Positions 10,485 through 22,627 of a stretch of 64,000 nt of DNA are shown one piece after another (position 1 is the first letter of the stretch; each line of letters begins with the position of its first letter). A program made the translations under genes and the position numbers. Below the pieces are notes generated by a model. That model was not told the origin of the DNA. It saw nothing but the letters and a program-made list of their open reading frames with translations, and did no database searches. Origin of the DNA: Buchnera aphidicola (Periphyllus acericola) (GTDB lineage Bacteria; Pseudomonadota; Gammaproteobacteria; Enterobacterales; Enterobacteriaceae); assembly GCF_964019855.1 (NCBI RefSeq), contig NZ_OZ026466.1, positions 372,001 to 436,000 on the forward strand. The letters run 5' to 3'.

Positions 10485-11618
10485 TCATTTTGTGAGCGAA
10501 TCAAAAAATTTTTTTACTCCATCAAAAAATCTTTTAGATCTAGGACTATTTTTTTTATTTTTATTTTTTTCTAAACTTTTTCCAAGTTTATATAATAATT
10601 TTTTTTGATTTTTATTTAAGTTTATTGGTGTTTCTATTACAACTTTACATAAAAGATCTCCAATATAATTATTTTTAATAGATTGAACTCCTTTTCCTGG
10701 AATTCTAAATAATTTATTAGATTGTGTTTCAGGTGGTATTTTTAATTTAATTTTTCCATTTAATGTTGGTACTTCAACTATACCTCCTAATGCAGCCATC
10801 GTAAAATTTATCGGTATTTCACAAAATAAATTATTTTTTTCTCTTTTAAAAATTTGATGTTCATTAACTTTTATTTTAATATATAAATCTCCTGCAGGAG
10901 CATTATTTTCTCCGATTTCTCCTTCATTATTTAATCGAATTTTATCGTTATTATCTATTCCAGCAGGAATTTTAATAGATAATTTTTTTGTTGTTTTAAT
11001 TCTTCCGTGTCCATAACATGTTTTGCATGGATTTTTTACAAATTTTCCTTTGCCATTACATACTGGACAAGTTTGTTGAACAGTAAAAAAACCTTTTCTA
11101 GTATGTATATTTCCGTTTCCATTACATGTTTTACATATTTCTGGATCAGTTCCAAATTCTGTTTTTTTTCCATGACATTTATTACAAGTTTTTAAAGATG
11201 GAATATAAATTTTTTTAGTAACTCCTTTTACAGCATCTTCTAAATCTAAATTCAAATTATACTGTAGATCAGATCCTTTAGAATTTTCTTCTCTACTATT
11301 TCCAAAAATATCTCCGAAAACATCTCCAAAGATATCTCCAAAATCTGTTGTATGAGTAAAACTTTCATGATATTGATTATTAGAAGCATTATTATCGAAA
11401 GCAGAATGTCCGTATTTATCATATGCTTCTCTTTTTTCTGGATTTATTAAAATTTCATATGCTTCTTTTATTTCTTTAAATTTTTTTTCAGAATTTTTAC
11501 TATTTTTATTTCTGTCAGGATGATATTTCACTGCTAATCTTTTATATGCTCTTTTAATTTCTCTATCATTTGCAGATTTTGAAATATTTAACATTTCATA
11601 ATAATCTTTTTTAGTCAT
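10485..11618 (-). CDS. dnaJ: DnaJ, Hsp40 co-chaperone
   Basis: Stimulates DnaK ATPase and delivers unfolded substrates. At 377 residues it matches E. coli (376). The J-domain occupies residues 1-70 with HPD near 33, followed by a short G/F-type linker. The zinc-finger domain has four CxxCxGxG repeats ([32 protein letters not shown]), then the substrate-binding C-terminal domain. It follows dnaK in one transcription unit, separated by 124 bases that hold a strong hairpin (11656-11706). Confidence 0.97.
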   Translation of the reverse strand: MTKKDYYEMLNISKSANDREIKRAYKRLAVKYHPDRNKNSKNSEKKFKEIKEAYEILINPEKREAYDKYGHSAFDNNASNNQYHESFTHTTDFGDIFGDVFGDIFGNSREENSKGSDLQYNLNLDLEDAVKGVTKKIYIPSLKTCNKCHGKKTEFGTDPEICKTCNGNGNIHTRKGFFTVQQTCPVCNGKGKFVKNPCKTCYGHGRIKTTKKLSIKIPAGIDNNDKIRLNNEGEIGENNAPAGDLYIKIKVNEHQIFKREKNNLFCEIPINFTMAALGGIVEVPTLNGKIKLKIPPETQSNKLFRIPGKGVQSIKNNYIGDLLCKVVIETPINLNKNQKKLLYKLGKSLEKNKNKKNSPRSKRFFDGVKKFFDSLTK

Positions 11619-11655
11619 TTGATTAAAATATACCTTGCTAATGTGAAATTATTTT

Positions 11656-11706
11656 TTAAAACGGACTTTTTTTTATTTTTTTATTTTTTTTTAGAGTCCG
11701 TTTTAA
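11656..11706 (-). terminator. Hairpin between dnaK and dnaJ
   Basis: A 12-bp perfect stem: 11656-11667 (core AAAACGGACT) pairs with 11695-11706 (core AGTCCGTTTT), with a 27-base loop. On the transcribed minus strand no long U-run follows the stem, so it may act as a partial terminator or as an mRNA processing and stability element that sets the DnaK:DnaJ ratio, rather than a full stop. The function is inferred. Confidence 0.6.
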
Positions 11707-11742
11707 TTTATTACAATTTTTTTAATGTTTTAAAAATTTAAT

Positions 11743-13659
11743 TTATTTTTTTTTATCTTTCACTTCTTCAAATTCTGCATCAACTACATTAGAATCTTTT
11801 TTTGTTTTATTTTTATTTTTTTGATTATTTTGTTCAGGTTTTTGTTCTGTTTTAGTTGCTTCAATTAATTTTGAAGATTCTTTCAATAATTCTTGTATAT
11901 TTTTTTCTATATTTTCTTTATTTTCTAATTTTAATGAATTATCTAAATTTTTTAAAGCTATTTCAATAGATTTTTTATCTGTATCACTTAATTTATCTTG
12001 ACATTCTTTTAGTTGTTTTTTTGTACTATGAGAAATTTGATCACCTTGATTTCTAATTTGGACTAGTTCTTCAAATTTTTTATCTTCTTCCGCATTTGCT
12101 TCTGCTTCAGATATCATTTTTTTAATTTCTTCTTCTTTTAGTCCAGATGATGATTGTATTGTAATTTTTTGTTCTTTTCCTGTTTTTTTATCTTTTGCAG
12201 ATACATGTAAAATTCCATTAGAATCTATATCAAAAGTTACTTCTATTTGAGCCATTCCTCTTGGAGCTGGTTGAATTCCATCTAAATTAAATTGTCCTAA
12301 TGATTTATTGTCAATGGATTTTTTTCTTTCTCCTTGTAGAACATGAATTGTAACTGCAGATTGATTATCTTCTGCGGTAGAAAATACTTGACTATGTTTT
12401 GTAGGAATAGTTGTATTTTTATTAATTAAAGGAGTCATAATTCCTCCCATTGTTTCGATTCCAAGAGATAAAGGTGTTACATCTAATAAAAGTACATCTT
12501 TTACATCTCCTGCTAAAACTCCACCTTGTACTGCTGCTCCTACTGCTACTGCTTCATCTGGATTTACATCTTTTCTTGGTTTTTTTCCAAAAAAACTAGA
12601 TACTTTTTTTTGAACCATTGGCATTCTTGTTTGTCCACCTACTAAAATAATATCATCTATGTCTTTTATAGATAATTTTGCGTCTTTTAAAGCTGTTTCT
12701 AGTGGTTTTATTGATTTATTAATTAAATCTTCTACAAGTGATTCTAATTTTGATCTTGTAACTTTAATATTAAGATGTTTTGGTCCGTTTGAGTCAGCTG
12801 TAATATAAGGAAGATTAACGTTAGTTTCTTTAGAAGCAGATAATTCTATTTTAGCTTTTTCAGCAGCTTCTTTTAATCTTTGCATAGCTAAAGAATCATT
12901 TTTTAAGTTAAATCCTTGGTCTTTTTTAAATTCTTTTACTAAATAATTTATTAATCTACTATCAAAATCTTCTCCTCCTAAATGTGTATCTCCATTAGTT
13001 GATAAGACTTCGAATGTTTTTTCTTTATCAACTTCATCTATTTCTATTATTGAAATATCAAAAGTTCCTCCACCTAAGTCATATACAGCAATTGTTCTAT
13101 TACCTTTATTTTTGTCTAATCCGTAAGCTAAAGCTGCAGCAGTTGGTTCATTAATTATTCTTTTTACTTTTAATCCTGCAATTTTTCCAGCATCTTTTGT
13201 AGCTTGTCTTTGTGTATCATTAAAGTATGCAGGAACAGTTATTACAGCTTCAAAAACTTTTTCTCCTAAATAATCTTCTGCAGTTTTTTTCATTTTTTTT
13301 AAAATTTCAGCAGAAATTTGAGGTGGAGCAAGTTTTTTATTTTTAATATTAATCCATGCATCATTATTATTTGATTTAATTATTTTATAAGGCATTATTT
13401 CGATATCGCGTTGTACTTCTTCATCTGTAAATTTTCTTCCAATTAATCTTTTTATTGCAAATAATGTATTTTTTGGATTTGTAACTGATTGTCTTTTAGC
13501 AGGTTGACCAACTAAAATTTCTCCATTTTCCGTATAAGCAATAATTGAAGGAGTTGTTCTTTCTCCTTCAGAGTTTTCTAAAACCTTTGCTTCTTTACCA
13601 TCCATTATTGCAACACAAGAATTTGTGGTACCCAAGTCTATTCCAATAATTTTACCCAT
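11743..13659 (-). CDS. dnaK: DnaK, Hsp70 chaperone
   Basis: ATP-dependent chaperone for nascent and stress-unfolded proteins. 638 residues, as in E. coli. The N-terminal ATPase domain opens with [12 protein letters not shown] and carries the [20 protein letters not shown] and [13 protein letters not shown] motifs. The substrate-binding domain follows the linker [19 protein letters not shown], and the C-terminus ends in an acidic/Lys tail with VVDAEFEEV. Its codon choice is less AT-driven than that of its neighbours, consistent with high expression. A sigma-32-type promoter lies upstream (13733-13760). Confidence 0.98.
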   Translation of the reverse strand: MGKIIGIDLGTTNSCVAIMDGKEAKVLENSEGERTTPSIIAYTENGEILVGQPAKRQSVTNPKNTLFAIKRLIGRKFTDEEVQRDIEIMPYKIIKSNNNDAWINIKNKKLAPPQISAEILKKMKKTAEDYLGEKVFEAVITVPAYFNDTQRQATKDAGKIAGLKVKRIINEPTAAALAYGLDKNKGNRTIAVYDLGGGTFDISIIEIDEVDKEKTFEVLSTNGDTHLGGEDFDSRLINYLVKEFKKDQGFNLKNDSLAMQRLKEAAEKAKIELSASKETNVNLPYITADSNGPKHLNIKVTRSKLESLVEDLINKSIKPLETALKDAKLSIKDIDDIILVGGQTRMPMVQKKVSSFFGKKPRKDVNPDEAVAVGAAVQGGVLAGDVKDVLLLDVTPLSLGIETMGGIMTPLINKNTTIPTKHSQVFSTAEDNQSAVTIHVLQGERKKSIDNKSLGQFNLDGIQPAPRGMAQIEVTFDIDSNGILHVSAKDKKTGKEQKITIQSSSGLKEEEIKKMISEAEANAEEDKKFEELVQIRNQGDQISHSTKKQLKECQDKLSDTDKKSIEIALKNLDNSLKLENKENIEKNIQELLKESSKLIEATKTEQKPEQNNQKNKNKTKKDSNVVDAEFEEVKDKKK

Positions 13660-13974
13660 ATATTTTCCTATATTGATTGTTAAAATATTTTTTATTAAAA
13701 TTTTTTATAAATATAATTCTTAATAATAATAGAATGTGGGCTTTTTTATAAGACCTCAAGTATTTTATAAAAAATTTTTTATATTGATTATTTATAAATT
13801 ATTTTTTTAAAACAGTTTTTAAAAAAATTATTAATTAATGTTATTATACGTTAAAAATTATTATTTTACATGAGATAAATATATTTTAAAGAATCTTATA
13901 TTTTAAAAGAAGATTTAATTTTTTAATTATATATACTTTATAAATTAATTTACAAAAAAAAAGGAATATTTTTT
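13660..13974. promoter_or_regulatory. Divergent dnaK/nuoA control region
   Basis: A 315-base divergent spacer that must hold the promoters of both dnaK-dnaJ (minus) and the nuo operon (plus). On the minus side a heat-shock promoter is clear (separate entry). On the plus side AT content is too high to name one promoter with confidence; nuoA is preceded by an AAGGAA ribosome-binding site. No reading frame is recognisable in between. Confidence 0.6.
13733..13760 (-). promoter_or_regulatory. Sigma-32 (heat-shock) promoter of dnaK
   Basis: Read on the minus strand, CTTGAGG (complement of 13754-13760) is followed after 13 bases by CCCACATT (complement of 13733-13740), itself preceded by G. This fits the sigma-32 pattern CTTGAAA, 13-17 bases, CCCCATnT, differing at a few positions. 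It lies 74 bases upstream of the dnaK ATG. These C/G-rich words are conspicuous in an otherwise A/T spacer. Confidence 0.8.
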
Positions 13975-14367
13975 ATGAATCAAGAAATAATTGAGTATGT
14001 TGGTGTATTTTTTTTTGTATTTCTTGTATTTTTCTTTTGTTTTATTTCTTTAGTCATGAGTTTTATTTTAGGAGAGAGGTCTTACTCAAAATCTAAAAAT
14101 ATTCCTTTTGAATCTGGAACTCCATCTACTGGTGGAGTACATATAAGATTTTTTATTAAATTTTATTTGATTGCAATTTTTTTTGTAATATTTGATATTG
14201 AATCAATGTATTTATATTCTTGGTCTGTTTGTGTAAGAGAATGTGGTTGGACTGGTTTTATAGAAGCATTAATTTTTATTTTTATGATATTATTATCTTT
14301 GTTATATTTATTTAGGATTAAAGCATTAAATTGTATGTATTTAAATAATAAAAATTTAAGAAATTAA
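13975..14367 (+). CDS. nuoA: NuoA, complex I membrane subunit
   Basis: Small membrane-arm subunit of NADH:quinone oxidoreductase. 130 residues (E. coli 147). Three hydrophobic segments, with the family motif KNIPFESGTPSTGG in the first loop (about residues 43-56) and FDIESMYLYSW after the second helix. The ATG follows an AAGGAA site. First of 13 collinear nuo genes. Confidence 0.95.
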   Translation: MNQEIIEYVGVFFFVFLVFFFCFISLVMSFILGERSYSKSKNIPFESGTPSTGGVHIRFFIKFYLIAIFFVIFDIESMYLYSWSVCVRECGWTGFIEALIFIFMILLSLLYLFRIKALNCMYLNNKNLRN

Positions 14368-14400
14368 TTATAAATTTTATTTTTAAAAAGAGATTTTTAT

Positions 14401-15072
14401 ATGAAATATACTTTAACAAAAATACATTTTAATCAAAAAAAAAAAAATACTAAAATAGAAAAAAAAATTTGTTCTGATCCTCTTGAAAAATCTTTAAAAG
14501 GTAATATTTTTTTTGGAAATTTAAAAAAAATTATACATAATTTAGTAAATTGGGGAAGAAAAAATTCTTTATGGCCTTATAATTTTGGTTTATCTTGTTG
14601 TTATGTAGAAATGGTAACTGCATTTACTTCTGTTCATGATATATCTCGTTTTGGTTCAGAAGTTTTAAGAGCTTCTCCAAGACAAGCAGATGTTATGGTA
14701 ATTGCAGGTACTCCATTTATTAAAATGGCTCCTATTATAAAACGTTTATATGATCAGATGTTAGAACCAAAATGGGTTATTTCAATGGGATCATGCGCAA
14801 ATTCTGGAGGAATGTATGATATTTATTCTGTTGTTCAAGGTATAGATAAAATTCTTCCTGTAGATGTTTATATACCTGGTTGTCCTCCAAGACCAGAAGC
14901 TTATATTCAAGGATTGATGCTTTTACAAAAATCTATTTCAAAAGAGAGAAGACCTTTATCATGGATTATTGGAGATCAAAAAATTTATAAAGCTAATTTA
15001 AAATCTCAAAAAAAAAATAATCATTTAAGAGTAAAATCTATGTATGACTTTAAAAATCCAAATGAAATTTAG
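14401..15072 (+). CDS. nuoB: NuoB, complex I subunit with Fe-S cluster N2
   Basis: Peripheral-arm subunit carrying cluster N2, the electron donor to quinone. 223 residues (E. coli 220). The cluster ligands are visible: the vicinal cysteines in GLSCCYVEM near residue 65, GSCANSGG near 130 and PGCPPRPE near 160. The Lys-rich N-terminus (residues 10-25) is encoded across a run of 13 A at 14435-14447, a likely slippage site; the frame is intact as sequenced. Confidence 0.97.
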   Translation: MKYTLTKIHFNQKKKNTKIEKKICSDPLEKSLKGNIFFGNLKKIIHNLVNWGRKNSLWPYNFGLSCCYVEMVTAFTSVHDISRFGSEVLRASPRQADVMVIAGTPFIKMAPIIKRLYDQMLEPKWVISMGSCANSGGMYDIYSVVQGIDKILPVDVYIPGCPPRPEAYIQGLMLLQKSISKERRPLSWIIGDQKIYKANLKSQKKNNHLRVKSMYDFKNPNEI

Positions 15073-15162
15073 TTTTAAAAATTATTTTTTTTTTTTAAAA
15101 AAAATAGTTAAAATAATTATTATTAACTCTCTAGAATTTTCTAATAAGGTGTTCTTAAATTT

Positions 15163-16962
15163 ATGATAGATTTTAATAAAAATAATCTTTTTTCAAATGA
15201 TAGTGAATGTAAAAAATATTATAAAACCTCTATTATTAAAGAGTTATATAATCGTTTTGGTAAAAAAATGTTTTTTATTCAATCAACTAAAATTTCATGT
15301 CCTATAGTTTGGTTGGATCGAAAAAATTTATTAAAAGTTATCTCATTTTTATGTCAAGAAAATAAATTTTATGATATGTTATTTGATTTAAGTGCCATTG
15401 ATGAAAGAGTTCGTGTACATAAAAATTTATTTCCAAAATCTGATTTTTCTGTTTTTTATCATTTTTTATCTATTTCTAATAATTCTGATATTATAATAAA
15501 AGTTCCTTTATTTGAAAAAAAATTAAAAATTGATACTATTACAAAATTTTTTTTAAATGCGAATTGGTATGAAAGAGAAGTTTGGGATATGTTTGGAATT
15601 TCTTTTATTGGACATCCTCATTTAACTAGAATTATTATGCCAAAGAGATGGAAAGGTCATCCTTTAAGAAAAGATTATCCTGCAAGAGCAACTGAGTTTT
15701 CTCCATATTATTTAAATGAAGAGTTACAAGATTTAGAAATGAATAATTTAAAGTTTCGACCAGAAGAATGGGGAATGAAAAGAAAAGATAAAAATGAAGA
15801 TTTTATGTTTTTGAATTTAGGACCAAATCATCCTTCTGCACATGGAGCATTTAGAATCGTTTTACAATTAAAAGGAGAAAAAATAGTTAATTGTGTTCCT
15901 GATATTGGTTATCATCATAGAGGAGCTGAAAAAATGGGAGAAAGACAATCTTGGCATAGTTATATTCCATATACAGATAGAGTGGAATATTTAGGAGGAT
16001 GTGTAAATGAAATGCCATATATTTTGTCTATTGAAAAATTATCAGGAATAAAGGTTTCTTCTCGAGTTGAATTTATTAGAATTATGTTATCTGAATTATT
16101 TAGAATAAATAGTCATTTATTATATATATCTACTTTTATTCAAGATGTTGGAGCTATGAGTACAGTTTTTTTAGCTTTTACTGATCGACAAAAAGTATAT
16201 GATGTAATAGAATTTATTACTGGATTTAGAATGCATCCAGCCTGGTTTAGAATTGGAGGTGTTGCTCATGATTTACCTCAAGGTTGGAACATTTCTTTAA
16301 AAGAATTATTAGAATGGCTTCCTAAAAGATTAGATTTATATACAAAAATAGCTTTAAAGAATAGTATATTAATTTCTCGTTCTAAAGGAGTTGCAAATTA
16401 TTGTTTAAAAGATGCTTTAAATTGGGGAGTTACTGGATCTGGTTTAAGAGCAACTGGTGCAAATTTTGATATTAGAAAAGTTAGACCTTATTCAGGATAT
16501 CAAAATTTTGAATTTGAAGTTCCATTAGGTAATGGTATTAGTGATTGTTATAGTAGAGTTATGTTAAAAGTTGAAGAAATATATCAGAGTTTAAAAATTT
16601 TAGATCAATGTTTAAAAAATATGCCAGAAGGAGATTATAAAACTGATCATCCTTTAACTACTCCTCCATATAAACAACGTACTTTACAAAATATTGAAAC
16701 TTTAATAACACATTTTTTACAGGTTTCTTGGGGAACAGTTATTCCTGTTGGAGAAAGTTTTCAAATGATTGAAGCTACAAAAGGAATTAATAGTTATTAT
16801 ATAATTAGTGATGGAAATACGATGAGTTATCGTACTAGAATTAGGACTCCAAGTTTTCCTCATTTACAACAAATTCCTTCAGTAATTAATGGTAGTGTTA
16901 TATCAGATTTAATTACTTATTTAGGAAGTATTGACTTCGTTATGTCTGATGTAGATAGGTAA
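15163..16962 (+). CDS. nuoC: NuoCD, fused complex I 30-kDa and 49-kDa subunits
   Basis: A single 599-residue protein joining NuoC (about residues 1-185, with [12 protein letters not shown] and HPLRKDYP) to NuoD (about 205-599, with [13 protein letters not shown] and [10 protein letters not shown]). The NuoD part forms the quinone-binding site with NuoB. The fusion is the arrangement known from E. coli and other Enterobacterales (about 600 residues). The gap from nuoB is 90 bases with no gene in it. The C-terminus ends in DVDR as in relatives. Confidence 0.97.
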   Translation: MIDFNKNNLFSNDSECKKYYKTSIIKELYNRFGKKMFFIQSTKISCPIVWLDRKNLLKVISFLCQENKFYDMLFDLSAIDERVRVHKNLFPKSDFSVFYHFLSISNNSDIIIKVPLFEKKLKIDTITKFFLNANWYEREVWDMFGISFIGHPHLTRIIMPKRWKGHPLRKDYPARATEFSPYYLNEELQDLEMNNLKFRPEEWGMKRKDKNEDFMFLNLGPNHPSAHGAFRIVLQLKGEKIVNCVPDIGYHHRGAEKMGERQSWHSYIPYTDRVEYLGGCVNEMPYILSIEKLSGIKVSSRVEFIRIMLSELFRINSHLLYISTFIQDVGAMSTVFLAFTDRQKVYDVIEFITGFRMHPAWFRIGGVAHDLPQGWNISLKELLEWLPKRLDLYTKIALKNSILISRSKGVANYCLKDALNWGVTGSGLRATGANFDIRKVRPYSGYQNFEFEVPLGNGISDCYSRVMLKVEEIYQSLKILDQCLKNMPEGDYKTDHPLTTPPYKQRTLQNIETLITHFLQVSWGTVIPVGESFQMIEATKGINSYYIISDGNTMSYRTRIRTPSFPHLQQIPSVINGSVISDLITYLGSIDFVMSDVDR

Positions 16963-16967
16963 AAAAA

Positions 16968-17465
16968 ATGATAAAAAAAAAAAATAGTCAAGAAAAACAT
17001 TTTATAAATTCTTTAATAAAATCTGAGATTTTAAAAATAAAAAATAATTTTCCAACAAGTCAATCAGTGTTAATTGAATCTTTAAAAATTGTTCAAAAAT
17101 ATTATGGTTGGGTTTCTGATAGTTCTATAAAATTTATTTCTGAAATATTAAATATTTCTATTAGTGATATAGAAAGCGTAGCGACTTTTTATAGTCAAAT
17201 TTTTAGAAAACCTGTTGGTCGTTATGTAATTAAAATTTGTGATAGCATGGTATGTTATGTTTTAGGATATAAAAAAATAAAAAAAATAATTAATACAACT
17301 TTGAATATTAAGTTTGGAAAGACTACAAGAGATAAAAATATTACCTTTCTTCCTATTTGTTGTTTAGGAGCTTGTGATAAAGGTCCTGTTATTATGATTA
17401 ATGAAAAAACATATTTTAATGTAAACAAAAGTTCTATTTTAAAATTATTGGATTCGATAAAATGA
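16968..17465 (+). CDS. nuoE: NuoE, complex I 24-kDa subunit
   Basis: NADH-dehydrogenase module subunit that binds the [2Fe-2S] cluster N1a. 165 residues (E. coli 166). The ligands are present as CDSMVC near residue 90 and CCLGACDKG near 130. It starts six bases after the nuoCD stop and overlaps nuoF by four bases (ATGA), so the three genes are translationally linked. Confidence 0.96.
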   Translation: MIKKKNSQEKHFINSLIKSEILKIKNNFPTSQSVLIESLKIVQKYYGWVSDSSIKFISEILNISISDIESVATFYSQIFRKPVGRYVIKICDSMVCYVLGYKKIKKIINTTLNIKFGKTTRDKNITFLPICCLGACDKGPVIMINEKTYFNVNKSSILKLLDSIK

Positions 17466-18775
17466 AATATAAAAATTTATCAGAAGAAACGCATCCTTTA
17501 ACTTGGAGATTTAGAAAAGATAAAGAAACTGTATGGATTAAAGAATATATTAATAAAAATGGATATAAATCTTTGTTAAAATCTTTAAAAGATATGAATT
17601 CTAATAGTGTCATTGATAAAGTTTTACGATCTGGATTAAAAGGTAGAGGAGGTGCTGGTTTTTCAACTGGATTAAAATGGAGTTTAATGCCAAAAAATGA
17701 AGAACATAAAAAAAGATATTTAATATGTAATGCTGATGAAATGGAACCAGGAACATATAAAGATCGATGGATAATAGAAAATTGTCCTCATCAATTAATT
17801 GAAGGGATTATAATTAGTGCTTTTGCTTTAAAAGTTTCATGTGGATATATATTTTTACGAGGAGAATATGTAGTTCCTGAAAAAATATTGATTAAAGCAA
17901 TAAAAGAAGCATATAAAAAAAATTTTTTAGGAAAAAATATTTTAAATACTAATTTTTCTTTTGAATTATATTTACATACTGGAGCTGGAAGATATATTTG
18001 TGGAGAAGAAACAGCATTAATTAATTCTTTAGAAGGGAAAAGAGCTAATCCTAGATTAAAACCTCCTTTTCCAGCGAATTTAGGATTATGGGGTTACCCA
18101 ACTTGTATTAATAATGTTGAAACTTTATCAAATATTCCAGCTATTATTTCTCATTCAGTTGAATGGTATAAAAATTTGTCAAAAAATGAGGATTCTGGTA
18201 CTAAATTAATGGGTTTTTCTGGTTCTGTTAAAAATCCAGGAGTTTGGGAACTTCCTTTTGGTACTACTGCAAGAGAGATACTTGAAGATTATGCTCATGG
18301 AATTAAAGATGGTTTAAAATTAAAAGCTTGGCTTCCTGGAGGAGCTGGAACTGATTTTTTAACTCAAAAACATCTTGATGTAAAAATGGGTTTTTTAAGT
18401 ATACAAAATGTTGGAAGTAGATTAGGAACTGGGTTAGCATTTGCTGTAGATAATAAAGTGAATATTATTTCTTTAGTATTAAATTTAGAAAAGTTTTTTT
18501 CTCGAGAGTCTTGTGGGTTATGTACACCTTGTCGAGATGGACTTCCATGGATTGTAAAAATTTTAGAATCTATTAAAAAAAAAAATGGAAATTCAGGAGA
18601 TTTAGAAATTTTAGAGAATTTATGTTTTCAAATGGGTCCTGGAAAAACTTTTTGTGCTCATGCACCAGGTGCGATATCACCTTTAAAAAGTGCAATAAAA
18701 TATTTTCGTTCAGAGTTTGAAAAGGGAATTATAAAAATAAAAAAAAAAATTGTAAAAAAAATTTCTGGAATTTAA
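17462..18775 (+). CDS. nuoF: NuoF, complex I 51-kDa NADH- and FMN-binding subunit
   Basis: Site of NADH oxidation. 437 residues (E. coli 445). The Gly-rich NADH/FMN region [16 protein letters not shown] lies near residue 60, and the cluster N3 ligands [12 protein letters not shown] near residue 350. The ATG overlaps the nuoE stop (ATGA). Its FMN must come from flavokinase activity; ribF is absent from its usual place upstream of ileS in this window. Confidence 0.97.
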   Translation: MKYKNLSEETHPLTWRFRKDKETVWIKEYINKNGYKSLLKSLKDMNSNSVIDKVLRSGLKGRGGAGFSTGLKWSLMPKNEEHKKRYLICNADEMEPGTYKDRWIIENCPHQLIEGIIISAFALKVSCGYIFLRGEYVVPEKILIKAIKEAYKKNFLGKNILNTNFSFELYLHTGAGRYICGEETALINSLEGKRANPRLKPPFPANLGLWGYPTCINNVETLSNIPAIISHSVEWYKNLSKNEDSGTKLMGFSGSVKNPGVWELPFGTTAREILEDYAHGIKDGLKLKAWLPGGAGTDFLTQKHLDVKMGFLSIQNVGSRLGTGLAFAVDNKVNIISLVLNLEKFFSRESCGLCTPCRDGLPWIVKILESIKKKNGNSGDLEILENLCFQMGPGKTFCAHAPGAISPLKSAIKYFRSEFEKGIIKIKKKIVKKISGI

Positions 18776-18908
18776 TTAATATTTAAAAATTATATAAAAA
18801 GAATTAAAAAAAAAACAAAAAAAAAATATTTATAAATTTTATTAGAATACATAAATATTTATTATTTCTTTTTTTTTATTAAATTTTAAAAATTTGGAAA
18901 AATTTATT

Positions 18909-21632
18909 ATGGTTAAAATTTATATAGATGGAAAAAAGTATTTTGTTAATAAATCACATAATTTACTTGAATCTTGTTTAAATTTAGGATTTAATATTCC
19001 TTATTTTTGCTGGCATCCAAAATTAGGTAGTATTGGAGCATGCAGACAATGTGCAGTTAAAAAATATCAAGATAAAAATGATTCTCATGGAAGATTAGTT
19101 ATGTCTTGTATGACTCCAGTTGAAAAAAATATAGTTATTACAATTAATGATCAAGAATCTTTTATGTTTAGAAAGAACATTATTGAATTATTAATGTTAA
19201 ATCATCCTCATGATTGTCCTGTTTGTGAAGAAGGAGGAAATTGTCATTTACAAGATATGACTGTGATGAGTAAACATTATTCACGTCGATATAGATTTGA
19301 TAAAAAAATTTATAAAAGCCAATATCTTGGAAATTTTATATCGCATGAAATGAATCGATGTATATCATGTTATAGATGTGTAAGGTATTATCGAGATTAT
19401 GCTGATGGAAAAGATTTTAATGTTTATGGATTGAGTAATAATATTTATTTTGGAAGATTTAAAGATGGTGATTTAGAGAGTGAATATTCTGGAAATTTAA
19501 TTGATGTTTGTCCAACAGGTGTTTTTACAGATAAAACTTATTCTGAAAATTATTCTAGAAAATGGGATATTCAAAATGCTCCTAGTATTTGTTCACATTG
19601 TAGTATTGGATGCAATATAATTGCAGGTGAACGATATAATAAAATCATACGTATTGAAAATAGATATCATGAAGATATTAACAATTATTTTTTATGTGAT
19701 TTAGGTCGTTTTGGGTATGGTTATTCAAATGCTTTAAATAGACCAAAATATTTTTATTTTAAAAAAAATAATATTTTTGAAAAACAAATAAGTTTTAAAA
19801 AAAGTATTAAAAAAATTGTAAAAATTTTAAAAAATTCTAATTTAGTTTTAGGAATTGGTTCATCAAGAGCTAGTATTGAAACTAATTTTGCTTTGAAAGA
19901 ATTAGTTGGAAGTGAGAATTTCTCTACAGGTATGATTGATATTGATCATGAATGTACACAATTAATTTTAAAAATCATAAAAAAAAATGTTTTTCATATT
20001 CCTTCTTTAAAAGAAGTAGAAGATTATGATTCAATATTAGTTTTAGGAGAAGATATTACTCAAACTTCTTCAAGATTAGCTTTATCAATTAGACAAGCTT
20101 TAAAAAAAAGATCAAATAAATTTTTAAAAAAAAATAATATTCCAAATTGGCATAATTTTGCTATAAATAATTCTTTTATTAACAAAAAAAAGTTCTTATT
20201 TTTAACATCTATTAAGACAACTAAGTTAGAAGATGTTTCATCTTGTTCATTTAATTCTAATATATTTGATCAAATATTTTTTATAAATTGTATTTTAAGC
20301 AATATAAATAAAAAAAATAATTTAAATATAAAAATTAAAAATGAAATAAAAGAAAAAGCATTATATGTTTCTAAAATATTATTAAAATCAAAAAAAATAC
20401 TAATAGTTTCTGGTTCTCATTCTAGAAATTTATCTTTAATAAAATCTTCTTATAATCTTTCATTAACTTTAAAAAAATTAGGTTTTCATGTTGGTTTAAT
20501 TTTATTAACTCCACAAGCAAATTCTTTAGGACTTTCTATAATTAATGGTTTATCTTTAAATAAGTCTTTTGATAAAGTTAAAAAAAAAAAAAATACTACT
20601 TTAATTGTTGTAGAAAATGATTTATTTTATTCATTTCCAAAATTTTATTTAAATAAAATTTTAAAAAATTTTACTAATATTATTGTAATGGATCATCAAA
20701 ATACTAGAACTTTAAAAATTGCTAATATTTCTATTCCTGTTGCAAATTTTTTTGAAAGTACTGGAACAGTTATTAATTATGAGTTACGTGCACAAAGATT
20801 TTTTCAAGTATATGATCCAAAATTTTATAATAAAAAAATTTCTATTATTTCTTCTTGGAAAATTCTAAATAAAATAAATTATTATTTATATAAAGTTATT
20901 GATAAGAAAATAAATTTTGATGATTTTATTAATTTTTGTATTAAGAAAATACCTTTTTTAGAAAATATTAAAGAAGCGTCTCCGAAATCCTCATTTAGAG
21001 TTTTTGGTCAGAAAGTACCTAGATCTCCTAATAAATCTAGCGGAAGAACTTCTTTAAGAGCAGATATAGATGTTCATGAAATAAAACAGTTTGATGATCA
21101 AGATTCAATGTTTTCTTTTTCAATGGAAGGAAGTTCGATATATAAAAAATATACTTCTTTAATACCTTTTGTATGGTCTCCTGAATGGAATTCTTCGCAG
21201 GGATTACATAAATTTCAAAAAGAAATTTCTGGAAGTTTAATAGCTGGAAATCCTGGAAAAATTTTATCTAGAAAAGATAATAAAAAAAAAATAAACTTTT
21301 TTCATGATTCTCCTAACATTTTTATTAAAAAAAAACATCTTGTTATAGTTCCTTATTATTTATTGTTTGGTACTGAAGAAATGAGTCAATATTCAGAAGT
21401 AATTAAAAAAAAGATTCTTCCTTCTTATCTTTTAATAAATCCTTTAGATGCTAAACGTTTTAATATTTCTAATAAAAAACAAGTGACTTTTACATGTTTA
21501 AATGATAGTTATAATTTTTTTGCAGTTTATTCAAATTCTTTAGAGTTAGGACAAATAGCTTTACCGATAGGACAATTTCAAACATCTGTTTTTCTTATTG
21601 GAAAACAAATACAAGATTTAAAGGAAGTTTAA
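18909..21632 (+). CDS. nuoG: NuoG, complex I 75-kDa iron-sulfur subunit
   Basis: Carries several Fe-S clusters of the peripheral arm. I chose the ATG at 18909, which gives 907 residues (E. coli 908); an in-frame TTG at 18894 would add five. Visible ligands: N1b ([17 protein letters not shown] and MSC), N5 ([14 protein letters not shown]), N4 (CISCYRC plus CPTG) and the extra N7 cluster (CSHCSIGC). The molybdopterin-like C-terminal domain is kept, but its middle is diverged. A run of 14 A at 20580-20593 lies in frame. The 133 bases before it hold no gene. Confidence 0.97.
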   Translation: MVKIYIDGKKYFVNKSHNLLESCLNLGFNIPYFCWHPKLGSIGACRQCAVKKYQDKNDSHGRLVMSCMTPVEKNIVITINDQESFMFRKNIIELLMLNHPHDCPVCEEGGNCHLQDMTVMSKHYSRRYRFDKKIYKSQYLGNFISHEMNRCISCYRCVRYYRDYADGKDFNVYGLSNNIYFGRFKDGDLESEYSGNLIDVCPTGVFTDKTYSENYSRKWDIQNAPSICSHCSIGCNIIAGERYNKIIRIENRYHEDINNYFLCDLGRFGYGYSNALNRPKYFYFKKNNIFEKQISFKKSIKKIVKILKNSNLVLGIGSSRASIETNFALKELVGSENFSTGMIDIDHECTQLILKIIKKNVFHIPSLKEVEDYDSILVLGEDITQTSSRLALSIRQALKKRSNKFLKKNNIPNWHNFAINNSFINKKKFLFLTSIKTTKLEDVSSCSFNSNIFDQIFFINCILSNINKKNNLNIKIKNEIKEKALYVSKILLKSKKILIVSGSHSRNLSLIKSSYNLSLTLKKLGFHVGLILLTPQANSLGLSIINGLSLNKSFDKVKKKKNTTLIVVENDLFYSFPKFYLNKILKNFTNIIVMDHQNTRTLKIANISIPVANFFESTGTVINYELRAQRFFQVYDPKFYNKKISIISSWKILNKINYYLYKVIDKKINFDDFINFCIKKIPFLENIKEASPKSSFRVFGQKVPRSPNKSSGRTSLRADIDVHEIKQFDDQDSMFSFSMEGSSIYKKYTSLIPFVWSPEWNSSQGLHKFQKEISGSLIAGNPGKILSRKDNKKKINFFHDSPNIFIKKKHLVIVPYYLLFGTEEMSQYSEVIKKKILPSYLLINPLDAKRFNISNKKQVTFTCLNDSYNFFAVYSNSLELGQIALPIGQFQTSVFLIGKQIQDLKEV
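20580..20593. repeat. Run of 14 A inside nuoG
   Basis: Fourteen consecutive A in the coding strand encode part of a Lys4 stretch. Runs of this length are expected to cause RNA polymerase slippage, so part of the nuoG mRNA may be out of frame. Confidence 0.9.
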
Positions 21633-21633
21633 A

Positions 21634-22608
21634 ATGTATTTTTTATCTATAATAAATAAAACTTTAATCTTAAATATTTTTTTTTCTTTTTTAGTTTTTT
21701 TTTCAGTTATAATTTTTGGAGCAATGTTAACAGTTATTGAAAGAAGATTATTAGCTCTTTTTCAAAATAGATACGGTCCAAATAGAGTAGGTTGGTTTGG
21801 TTCTTTGCAATTGTGTGCTGATATGATAAAAATTTTTTTTAAGGAAGATTGGATACCTAATTTTAGTAATAAATTAATTTTTATTTTATCTCCTGTTTTG
21901 GCTTTTAGTACTATTTTATTAACAGTTGTTATGATTCCTTTTTCTATTGATAAATATATAATAAATTTAAAAATTGGTTTATTATTTTTTTTAATGATGG
22001 CAGGTTTATCTATTTATTCAATATTATTAGCAGGATGGTCTAGCAATAATAAATATTCATATTTGGCAGCAATTAGAGCTTCCGCTCAAACTTTGAGTTA
22101 TGAGGTATTTATTGGATTATCTATAATGGGAACTGTAATAAAAGCAGGTTCTTTTAATTTATTAGATATTATTATAAGTCAAGAACATATATGGAATTTT
22201 ATTCCTCAATTTTTAGGATTTTTAATGTTTTTTATTTCTTCTTTAGCTGTGTGTCATAGACATCCATTTGATCAACCTGAATCAGAACAAGAACTTGCAG
22301 ATGGTTATCATATTGAATATTCTGGAATGAAATTTGGAATGTTTTTTATTGGAGAATATGTTTCTATGATTATTATGTCATTTTTAATAACAATATTGTT
22401 TTTTGGAGGTTTTTATGGTTTTTTTTATCCATCATTTTTTTGGTTATTTTTAAAATCTTTATTTTTTTTATTTTTATTTATTTTAATACGTGCATCTTTA
22501 CCTCGACCTAGATATGATCAAGTAATGATTTTTGGTTGGATGTTTTGTTTGCCTATTTCTTTAATTAATCTTATTTTTACAAGTTTTTTAACTTTATATA
22601 ATAAATAA
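21634..22608 (+). CDS. nuoH: NuoH, complex I membrane subunit at the quinone site
   Basis: Membrane subunit at the junction of the two arms, forming part of the quinone channel. 324 residues (E. coli 325). About eight hydrophobic segments; the conserved loops [13 protein letters not shown] (about residue 43), WIPNFSNK and [14 protein letters not shown] (about 215) are intact. It starts one base after the nuoG stop, with AGGAAG in the end of nuoG as its ribosome-binding site. Confidence 0.97.
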   Translation: MYFLSIINKTLILNIFFSFLVFFSVIIFGAMLTVIERRLLALFQNRYGPNRVGWFGSLQLCADMIKIFFKEDWIPNFSNKLIFILSPVLAFSTILLTVVMIPFSIDKYIINLKIGLLFFLMMAGLSIYSILLAGWSSNNKYSYLAAIRASAQTLSYEVFIGLSIMGTVIKAGSFNLLDIIISQEHIWNFIPQFLGFLMFFISSLAVCHRHPFDQPESEQELADGYHIEYSGMKFGMFFIGEYVSMIIMSFLITILFFGGFYGFFYPSFFWLFLKSLFFLFLFILIRASLPRPRYDQVMIFGWMFCLPISLINLIFTSFLTLYNK

Positions 22609-22627
22609 TAACATTAAGGGTTTTTAT

